This document shows, piece after piece, positions 8,011-13,237 of a DNA stretch of 14,367 nt (position 1 is its first letter; each line of letters starts with the position of its first letter). The stretch is taken from NCBI GenBank assembly GCA_017554835.1, contig JAFZHO010000085.1:1-14367 (forward strand), in the 5' to 3' direction. The stretch comes from Clostridia bacterium (GTDB lineage: Bacteria; Bacillota; Clostridia; Oscillospirales; RGIG7773). Below the pieces are notes generated by a model that was given only the letters and a program-made list of their open reading frames with translations, was not told where the DNA came from and searched no databases. The position numbers were made by a program, and so were the translations under genes.

Positions 8011-9248
8011 TATAAATCCTCCAACCCGATATATATACTTTCGGCATCAAGAAATTCTAAGGGCACAGTTATAGTCTCCATCTCCCCGGGGAGAAGTTTT
8101 TGCTTTTTAAAGGTTTTTATATTACTGTTTGACCTAAGAATTATTTTCTTGTTGTTATAGATATTATCAACCCTGAAATATATTTTCGTGTTTTCTTTTT
8201 CGGTTATGTATTGGGGAACGGTGTATCTGATTTTGCCGTCGGTTTCTATTTTTATCAGACTTTCGTTTCGGGTTTTGGAATTAAGAACGTATTCTGCGGC
8301 GCTTTTTCCTGCGATTTCTCCCTCGTCGGAAACGTAATCTACCAAATCGTGAACGTGAAGAACGTTGCCGCAAGCAAAAATCCCTTCAACTGAGGTTTGC
8401 CTTTTCTGGTCAACGACTGCCCCTGAGGTCGCATTGCTTAATTTAATGCCGGCGCCTTTTGAAAGCTCGTTTTCCGGAATAAGTCCCACTGATAATAATA
8501 GAGTATCGCAGGGGATATATTCCTTGGTTTCGGGTATGGGATTTCTTTTTTCGTCTACTTTGGCTATTGTGACTCCTTCTACTCTTTCTTTTCCGTGGAT
8601 TTCTATAACGGTATGACTGAGTTTCAGAGGAATATCAAAATCTTTAAGACATTGCTGAATATTTCTAGCAAGGCCTCCTGAATAAGGCATAATTTCGCAA
8701 ACGGCATGAACCTTGGCACCCTCTAGCGTCATTCTTCTTGCCATGATAAGTCCGATATCTCCTGACCCAAGGATGACAATATCCTTCCCAGGAAGATATC
8801 CTTTCATATTCACAAATTTTTGAGCAGTTCCCGCACTATAAATTCCGGCAGGTCGACTTCCTGCTATATTTAATGCGCCTTTTGCTCTTTCTCTGCAACC
8901 CATAGCAAGAATTATGGATTTTGCTTTTATCTGAAAGATGCCTCGTTCTGAGGAAGTTGCGGTTATGGTTTTGTCTTCTGAAATATCTGTTACCATGGTG
9001 TTGAGAATATAGGGGATATTCAATTCTTTGACTTTTTTTTCATATTTCAGCGCATATTCAGGGCCCGTTAATTCTTCCTTGAATTTATGAAGTCCGAATC
9101 CGTTATGAATGCATTGACGCAAAATGCCTCCGAGACTATCGTCTCTTTCTATAATCAGAAGATTTTCGATTCCTTCTTGGTGCGCCGTTATTGCTGCAGC
9201 CATTCCTGCAGGGCCACCGCCGATTATAACAATATCGAAATTATCCAT
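8010..9248 (-). CDS. FAD/NAD-dependent oxidoreductase (GlpB-role subunit)
   Basis: The 412-residue protein belongs to the pyridine nucleotide-disulfide reductase superfamily. It has an N-terminal FAD loop GGGPAG (10-15), the subfamily motif LRQCIHNGFGLHKFKEEL (43-60), the segment GSRPAGIYSAGTAQ (130-143), a second dinucleotide loop GSGDIG (161-166) and a closing FAD segment IFACGNVLHVHDLVDYV. The last about 90 residues form an extra domain without recognised cofactor motifs. This subfamily is found beside GlpA-like dehydrogenases and DUF1667 in anaerobes. It is expected to pass electrons from glycerol-3-phosphate oxidation to NAD+ or another acceptor. The gene overlaps the upstream stop by 8 bases and has a strong AAAGGAGGT site (9265-9257). 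The acceptor is not established by sequence. Confidence 0.85.
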   Translation of the reverse strand: MDNFDIVIIGGGPAGMAAAITAHQEGIENLLIIERDDSLGGILRQCIHNGFGLHKFKEELTGPEYALKYEKKVKELNIPYILNTMVTDISEDKTITATSSERGIFQIKAKSIILAMGCRERAKGALNIAGSRPAGIYSAGTAQKFVNMKGYLPGKDIVILGSGDIGLIMARRMTLEGAKVHAVCEIMPYSGGLARNIQQCLKDFDIPLKLSHTVIEIHGKERVEGVTIAKVDEKRNPIPETKEYIPCDTLLLSVGLIPENELSKGAGIKLSNATSGAVVDQKRQTSVEGIFACGNVLHVHDLVDYVSDEGEIAGKSAAEYVLNSKTRNESLIKIETDGKIRYTVPQYITEKENTKIYFRVDNIYNNKKIILRSNSNIKTFKKQKLLPGEMETITVPLEFLDAESIYIGLEDL

Positions 9249-10683
9249 TGCCGTTTACCTCCTTTAATTTTTTAATATTTATTACGGAGTTTTTGCCGGA
9301 TTTTGTTACCTCAATATAAGGAATATTCAGTTCCTCTGCGAGAATATCCACTATATAAGGAGAACAAAATCCACCCTGGCATCGGCCCATCTGACTTCTT
9401 GTTCGTCTTTTTACGCCGTCAAGATCGTAGGGCTTTGGATTAGTTCTTATTGCCTCTAAAATTTCGCCTAAGGTAATTTTTTCGCAGCGGCAGATTATTT
9501 TCCCGAATGAATTATCTTTTTTTATAATTTGGTTTTTTTCTTCTATGGAAGCATCTGCAAAATAACTCATAGATTTTCTTATTGGGTTAAAATTTTCTTT
9601 CAAAGTCATTGAAAGTCCGTTTTCAATAAGAATATCCTTTACCATTTCTGCAATGGCAGGTGAAGCGGAAAGCCCCGGGGATTCGATTCCTGCAACGTTT
9701 ATAAAATTATTTTCAAAGGAATTTATTATAAAGTCTCCTTTATCTCCAACTGCACGAAGACCACAAAAGGAGGTTATATTTTTATTAAGAGGGAGAGAAG
9801 GAAGGTTTTCTCTTCCCTGGGAAATAATATGGAAAAAACCTTCGGCAGTTGTTGATTTATTTTCTTTATCACTTATATCAACCGAGGTAGGTCCTAAAAG
9901 AATATTTTCGTCAACGGTGGGAGTAAGGAGAATCCCTTTGCCCATTTTTGTTGGGGTGCGGAAAATCGTCTGTTTGACAATACCTCTGCATTCTTTATCA
10001 AAGAGAATATATTCTCCTCTTCTCGGGTGTATTTCAAAGGAATTATCTCCCACCATTTTTGCGATATTATCGGCATATAAGCCGGCGGAGTTGACGATAT
10101 ATTTTGTTTTGATTTCTTTTTCGCCGTTTGTAATAGTGAAAAATCCATCGAATTTTTTGATACTTTTTACTTCGAAATTTCTGATAAACCCGACTCCGTT
10201 ATCCATGGCGTTTCCAAGAGCGGCGATAGCTAATTCGTAGGGACAGATGATTGCGCCCGTCGGAGCATACAAAGCGTAGAGAACGTTTTCGGCAAGGTTT
10301 GGTTCGAGTTTATTTATTTCTTCTTTTCCAAGTATGGAAAGATTTTCGACTCCGTTTTCGATTCCACGTTTATATAGTTTTTTGATTTCGTTAAGGTCCT
10401 CTTCACAAAAACCGATAACAAGAGAACCGTTTTTCTTATATTTTACGCCAAGCTCTCTTGCGATATCTTCCATCATTTTTGAGCCTTTGACGTTAAGTTT
10501 TGCTTTAAGAGTTCCAACGGGGGCGTCAAATCCTGCGTGAACAATGGCACTATTGGCCTTTGTTGCTCCTGTTGCAACGTCGTTTGATTTCTCGATAACA
10601 CATATTTTAAGATTATAACGGGCGAGAGTTCTTGATATCATAGCACCAACAACGCCTGCACCTATAATAGCAACATCATACAT
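9241..10683 (-). CDS. glpA: GlpA-like glycerol-3-phosphate dehydrogenase with BFD [2Fe-2S] domain
   Basis: The 480-residue protein has a DAO-type FAD domain: GAGVVGAMISRTLARY (8-23), NSAGLYADNIAKMVG near 200, HPRRGEYILFD, LLTPTVDENILLGPT and the C-terminal FAD motif AGIESPGLSASPAIAEMV. It is followed by a BFD-like domain with C398, C400, C435 and C440 (CxC...CxxxxC), the usual [2Fe-2S] ligands. This two-domain layout is that of anaerobic GlpA, which oxidises sn-glycerol-3-phosphate to dihydroxyacetone phosphate. Relatives include L-2-hydroxyglutarate oxidases, but the BFD tail, the downstream partners and glpP in the same operon favour glycerol-3-phosphate. The ATG at 10683 has GGAGGGA upstream. 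No glpK or glpF lies in the window, so substrate supply is encoded elsewhere. The symbol is given by role; orthology to E. coli GlpA is distant. Confidence 0.87.
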   Translation of the reverse strand: MYDVAIIGAGVVGAMISRTLARYNLKICVIEKSNDVATGATKANSAIVHAGFDAPVGTLKAKLNVKGSKMMEDIARELGVKYKKNGSLVIGFCEEDLNEIKKLYKRGIENGVENLSILGKEEINKLEPNLAENVLYALYAPTGAIICPYELAIAALGNAMDNGVGFIRNFEVKSIKKFDGFFTITNGEKEIKTKYIVNSAGLYADNIAKMVGDNSFEIHPRRGEYILFDKECRGIVKQTIFRTPTKMGKGILLTPTVDENILLGPTSVDISDKENKSTTAEGFFHIISQGRENLPSLPLNKNITSFCGLRAVGDKGDFIINSFENNFINVAGIESPGLSASPAIAEMVKDILIENGLSMTLKENFNPIRKSMSYFADASIEEKNQIIKKDNSFGKIICRCEKITLGEILEAIRTNPKPYDLDGVKRRTRSQMGRCQGGFCSPYIVDILAEELNIPYIEVTKSGKNSVINIKKLKEVNGNG

Positions 10684-10702
10684 TAAAATCCCTCCAAAAC
10701 AT

Positions 10703-10744
10703 AAAAAAAGCGCACCAAAATAAAGATGTCTTTATTTTGGTGCG
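10703..10744 (-). terminator. Leader terminator of the glp operon, probable GlpP target
   Basis: Read on the minus strand, CGCACCAAAATAAAGA (10744-10729) and its exact complement (10726-10711) form a 16-bp stem with a tiny loop, followed by C and seven T (10709-10703). It lies after the promoter and before the glpA ribosome site, so it would stop transcription ahead of the operon unless read-through occurs. Since the operon encodes GlpP, an antiterminator acting on such leaders, this hairpin is the obvious regulatory target. Actual GlpP binding is inferred. Confidence 0.82.
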
Positions 10745-10770
10745 TCTCCAAATCTCTGCACTATATTATG

Positions 10771-10799
10771 ATAATATCATAGAATAAATATTTAGTCAA
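10771..10799 (-). promoter_or_regulatory. Sigma-A promoter of the glp operon
   Basis: Minus-strand TTGACT (10799-10794), 17-nt spacer, TATTAT (10776-10771). The start near 10764 gives a leader of about 80 nt that contains the terminator hairpin. Confidence 0.75.
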
Positions 10800-10817
10800 G
10801 AAATTTTAAATTTTCTA

Positions 10818-10846
10818 TTGACAAAAAAAATTCTCCGTGATATACT
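10818..10846 (+). promoter_or_regulatory. Promoter of the tRNA-Leu gene
   Basis: Perfect TTGACA (10818-10823), 17-nt spacer containing an A-tract, TATACT (10841-10846). Transcription should begin near 10853, about 40 nt before the tRNA, and runs divergent from the glp operon. Confidence 0.8.
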
Positions 10847-10861
10847 GTATAAGCGCTTAAG

Positions 10862-10881
10862 AAATAGGGCGACCTATTTTT
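10862..10881 (+). other. Hairpin in the tRNA-Leu precursor leader
   Basis: AAATAGG (10862-10868) pairs with CCTATTT (10873-10879) around GCGA, a GNRA tetraloop, and is followed by TT. It lies between the predicted transcription start and the mature tRNA, so it would be part of the 5' leader removed by RNase P. Confidence 0.45.
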
Positions 10882-10891
10882 AATCAGCTAT

Positions 10892-10975
10892 GCGGCTGTG
10901 GCGGAACTGGCAGACGCGCTAGACTTAGGATCTAGTGTCTTCGACGTGGGGGTTCAAGTCCCTTCAGCCGCACCA
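10892..10975 (+). tRNA. tRNA-Leu, anticodon UAG
   Basis: An 84-base cloverleaf with an encoded CCA end. The acceptor arms GCGGCTG and CAGCCGC pair fully. The anticodon arm is CTAGA-CTTAGGA-TCTAG with anticodon TAG (reads CUN leucine codons). A class II variable arm follows, and the T arm is GGGGG-TTCAAGT-CCCTT with two G-U pairs. The D region GGCGGAACTGGCAGACGCGC is typical of bacterial tRNA-Leu. The last 18 bases and downstream terminator are repeated at 11143-11219. Confidence 0.96.
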
Positions 10976-11034
10976 AACTAAGAGATACTCGACTGAGTAT
11001 CTCTTATTTTTTTATAATCTGATGGGACTTGAAC
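10958..11034 (+). repeat. 77-bp direct repeat, copy 1 (tRNA 3' end, terminator, inverted T-arm)
   Basis: This copy begins in the T loop of tRNA-Leu, contains the last 18 tRNA bases, the terminator, and GATGGGACTTGAAC. It recurs exactly 185 bases downstream with 8 substitutions and no gaps. Confidence 0.93.
10979..11013 (+). terminator. Terminator of the tRNA-Leu gene
   Basis: TAAGAGATACTC (10979-10990) pairs perfectly with GAGTATCTCTTA (10995-11006) around GACT, then T7. It starts four bases after the CCA end. Confidence 0.92.
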
Positions 11035-11142
11035 CCTAAGAGGGCACGAGCGTGAAGGCAAACAGTCCGGGGGACTGTTTGGTAGCGAGGGTGCGCAGTT
11101 TTTACGAAGGTAAAAACAAGCAAATAATACGCGAAGCGGATT
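11035..11142. repeat. 108-bp hairpin-rich insert between the two 77-bp repeats
   Basis: The insert is more GC-rich than its surroundings and folds into a row of short hairpins. The first is CCCT/AGGG (11034-11044, starting one base before the insert). The strongest is CAAACAGTCC/GGACTGTTTG (11059-11081). Then come GTTTTTAC/GTAAAAAC with loop GAAG (11098-11117) and AATACGC/GCGGATT with one mismatch (11124-11140). It resembles small interspersed palindromic elements. I see no transposase, integrase or convincing gene. A frame of 45 codons is open across it (11040-11174) but lacks a proper start and ribosome site. Confidence 0.65.
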
Positions 11143-11219
11143 GTCCCTTCAGCCGCACCAAAATAAGAGATACCTGATTGGGTATCTCTTATTTTTTTGC
11201 AATTTGATGGGACTTGAAC
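11143..11219 (+). repeat. 77-bp direct repeat, copy 2 (tRNA 3' end remnant, second terminator)
   Basis: This copy repeats the final 18 bases of tRNA-Leu including CCA, but the sequence before it (GCGGATT) is not tRNA, so it is not a functional tRNA. It keeps a working terminator and the GATGGGACTTGAAC end. Confidence 0.93.
11164..11198 (+). terminator. Second terminator in the duplicated unit
   Basis: TAAGAGATACC (11164-11174) pairs with GGTATCTCTTA (11181-11191), with a further possible T-G pair closing the loop, then T7. Compared with copy 1, a T-A pair became C-G and a C-G pair became T-G, so stem pairing is preserved. Confidence 0.85.
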
Positions 11220-11223
11220 TATA

Positions 11224-11255
11224 AAAAACCCTGCAGGAAATTCTGCAGGGTTTTT
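11224..11255. terminator. Terminator of uppP (bidirectional)
   Basis: CCCTGCAG (11229-11236) pairs with CTGCAGGG (11243-11250), with flanking A5 and T5 on either side. It lies two bases beyond the uppP stop on the minus strand and would also stop + strand read-through from the tRNA region. Confidence 0.9.
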
Positions 11256-11257
11256 AA

Positions 11258-12082
11258 TTATTTTAAAATGAGAAAATAGGCGATAACCAAAATTCCGAGG
11301 ATAATTCTATACCAGCCGAAAACTTTGAAATCGTTTTTCTTGATATAGCCCATAAGAAATTTTATCGCAATTACCGAAACGACAAAAGCCGTAATCATTG
11401 CAACTGCCAAAATCGCAATTTCCGAAAGAGTAAACGCAAAACCGAATTTAAGAATTTTTAAAAGACTTGCTCCAAACATAACGGGAATCGCCAAAAAGAA
11501 GGTATATTCCGCAGCAACAAATCTTGAAGTTCCTATTAGCATTGCGCCGATTATGGTAGCGCCTGAACGGGAAGTTCCCGGGATAAGAGAAAGCACCTGA
11601 AACGCGCCGATTAAAAGGGCGGTCTTATAGGTCAGGTCGGATAATTTATCGATTTTTGGAGTTTTGTTTTTATTAAGATTTTCAATAACTATAAACAAAA
11701 CGCCGTAGATTATCAAAGTTGCAGATACTACCCAGAAGTTATAGAAATATTCGTCAAGAATATCATCAAGCAAAACTCCGATTACACCTGCGGGAAGACA
11801 TCCGACTATAACTTTTAACCATAGGTTATATGTATCTTTTCTTTCAAGCTGGGTTTTTTTCTTTGAAAAGGGGTTAAGCTTATTAAAGAAAATAACAACA
11901 ACTGCCAATATTGCACCAAGCTGAATAACAACGTTGAACATTTCCTTGAATGAGTCGGAAACGTTCAGTTTAACAAACTCGTCAAAAAGAATAAGATGCC
12001 CCGTGCTGCTTATGGGGAGCCATTCGGTAATTCCTTCTACAACGCCGAAGAAAAAGGCCTTCAAAAGTTCTAAAAAGTCCAT
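11258..12082 (-). CDS. uppP: Undecaprenyl-diphosphatase (UppP/BacA)
   Basis: The 274-residue membrane protein is almost the same length as E. coli BacA. Catalytic features are in place: E16 and E20 in VVEGITEWLPISSTGH, S26 and H29 in the same stretch, and PGTSRSGAT (168-176) with R172. The rest is a set of hydrophobic helices with a short charged cytoplasmic loop (67-90). The enzyme removes a phosphate from undecaprenyl diphosphate, recycling the lipid carrier for peptidoglycan and other wall polymers; high expression gives bacitracin resistance. It starts at ATG 12082 with GAGGTGA upstream, 12 bases after the stop of the D-lactate dehydrogenase gene, so the two share a transcript. The link between the functions is not obvious beyond co-expression. 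Confidence 0.95.
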   Translation of the reverse strand: MDFLELLKAFFFGVVEGITEWLPISSTGHLILFDEFVKLNVSDSFKEMFNVVIQLGAILAVVVIFFNKLNPFSKKKTQLERKDTYNLWLKVIVGCLPAGVIGVLLDDILDEYFYNFWVVSATLIIYGVLFIVIENLNKNKTPKIDKLSDLTYKTALLIGAFQVLSLIPGTSRSGATIIGAMLIGTSRFVAAEYTFFLAIPVMFGASLLKILKFGFAFTLSEIAILAVAMITAFVVSVIAIKFLMGYIKKNDFKVFGWYRIILGILVIAYFLILK

Positions 12083-12094
12083 AATTTCACCTCA

Positions 12095-13126
12095 TTAAAA
12101 GCATTTGCCACCTTTTCGGTCGCAGGTATCGAATTTTTTGCATTTATAGCAGATTTCGTTTTCGAGGGTATTGCCCTCAAAATAATCATAAAGATTCTGA
12201 CAAGTGGTTCTGGCAATATTTTCAAGGGCCTCTTTCGTTAGAAACGCCTGATGAGAGGTTACAACAACGTTTGGAAGATTAACAAGTCTTGCAAGAACGT
12301 TATCTTTCAGAATTTTATCCGAAGCATCCTCAAAAAACAGGTCGGATTCTTCCTCATAAACGTCAAGGCCTGCGCCACCGATTCTTTCTTCAACAAGGGC
12401 GGTGGTAAGCGCCTCGCTATCAATAAGAGCGCCACGAGAGGTGTTTATTATAACGGCATCCTCTTTCATAAGCTTTATTGTTTTTTCGTTTATAAGGTGG
12501 TTTGTTTCCTTCGTTAAAGGGCAGTGAAGGGAGATAACGTCACTTTCTTTGCAAAGGGTTTCAACATCGGTATAAGTAATATCGCTATCTTTTATGGGGT
12601 ATGGGTCATAGGCGAGAATTTTCATTCCAAAGCCACGGCAGATATCAATAAATACCTGACCGATTTTTCCCGTGCCGATAACGCCTACGGTTTTTCCATG
12701 AAGGTCAAATCCCGTAAGTCCGCTTATTGAAAAGTTATTATCTCTTGTTCTGTTATATGCTTTATGAATTTTTCTATTTATGCAAAGAAGAAGAGCCATT
12801 GCGTGCTCTGCAACTGCATAAGGCGAATAAGCGGGAACTCTCAAAACGTGGATTTTATTAAAAGCTGCTTTAATATCAACGTTATTATAGCCGGCGCATC
12901 TCATTGCAAGAACTCTGATGCCGTTTTCACAGAGGGCGTCAATAGTTTCTTTATCAATATCATCGTTAACGAAAGCAACTGCTCCATCGTAGCCCTTTGC
13001 TTTATAGGCATTATCGATATTGAGTTTGCTCTCATAAAACCTGAATTCCAGGTCGTATTCGTCTTTTAGTTTTTTGAAAAAGATTTTATCGTAGGGTTTC
13101 GTATCAAAAAAAGCAATTTTCTTCAT
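12095..13126 (-). CDS. ldhA: D-lactate dehydrogenase (D-2-hydroxyacid dehydrogenase family) with cysteine tail
   Basis: The 343-residue enzyme is homologous to NAD-dependent D-lactate dehydrogenases, which reduce pyruvate to D-lactate in fermentation. It contains the NAD loop GTGKIG (151-156) with D174 after the second strand, and the catalytic trio R231 (NTSRGALID), E260 (DVYEEE) and H292 (TSHQAF). Their spacing matches lactobacillus D-LDH. The N-terminal substrate motif RCAGYNNVD (76-84) is typical of the D-LDH branch rather than phosphoglycerate or hydroxyisocaproate enzymes. The unusual part is the end: after the normal NEI closing segment comes a tail with C326, C329, C335 and C342, which could bind metal. 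ATG 13126 has AGAGGA upstream. Substrate within the family is inferred, not proven. Confidence 0.87.
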   Translation of the reverse strand: MKKIAFFDTKPYDKIFFKKLKDEYDLEFRFYESKLNIDNAYKAKGYDGAVAFVNDDIDKETIDALCENGIRVLAMRCAGYNNVDIKAAFNKIHVLRVPAYSPYAVAEHAMALLLCINRKIHKAYNRTRDNNFSISGLTGFDLHGKTVGVIGTGKIGQVFIDICRGFGMKILAYDPYPIKDSDITYTDVETLCKESDVISLHCPLTKETNHLINEKTIKLMKEDAVIINTSRGALIDSEALTTALVEERIGGAGLDVYEEESDLFFEDASDKILKDNVLARLVNLPNVVVTSHQAFLTKEALENIARTTCQNLYDYFEGNTLENEICYKCKKFDTCDRKGGKCF

Positions 13127-13163
13127 TTGGTGTCCTCTATAAAATTATAGTAAATTTTTTATT

Positions 13164-13192
13164 ATTATACCACTTTTAATGTCTTATTTGAA
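13164..13192 (-). promoter_or_regulatory. Promoter of the D-LDH/uppP operon
   Basis: Minus-strand TTCAAA (13192-13187), 17-nt spacer, perfect TATAAT (13169-13164). It overlaps the proposed promoter region of the divergent spoVB-like gene. A second TATAAT at 13149-13144 lacks a fitting -35. Confidence 0.6.
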
Positions 13193-13210
13193 CTGTTTTT
13201 TGCATATATT
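13181..13210 (+). promoter_or_regulatory. Possible sigma-E-type promoter of the spoVB-like gene
   Basis: GTCTTATT (13181-13188), a 14-nt spacer and CATATATT (13203-13210) resemble the Bacillota sigma-E pattern of about GTCATATT and CATACAAT. A sigma-A alternative (TTGAAC 13188-13193 with TTTATA 13211-13216) is weaker. B. subtilis spoVB is a sigma-E gene, which supports but does not prove this reading. Confidence 0.4.
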
Positions 13211-13237
13211 TTTATAAAAAACGTAAAGGGTATTAAA

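Noticed and set aside
9653..10240. 195-codon plus-strand open frame inside glpA
   Set aside because: It is the complement of conserved GlpA-like motifs; its composition is that of an antisense shadow.
10846..10862. Catabolite-response (cre) site around AAGCGCTT
   Set aside because: The core fits, but the outer TG and CA positions do not, and it lies just after the tRNA -10 box where CcpA control would be odd.
11077..11160. Second, degenerate tRNA gene
   Set aside because: Only the last 18 bases are tRNA-like. There is no T-arm 5' half, no anticodon arm and no matching acceptor 5' strand, so it is a 3'-end repeat rather than a decayed tRNA.
11040..11174. 45-codon open frame across the 108-bp insert
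   Set aside because: It has only an internal GTG as possible start, no ribosome site, and runs through hairpins, a tRNA end and half a terminator. Most likely non-coding.
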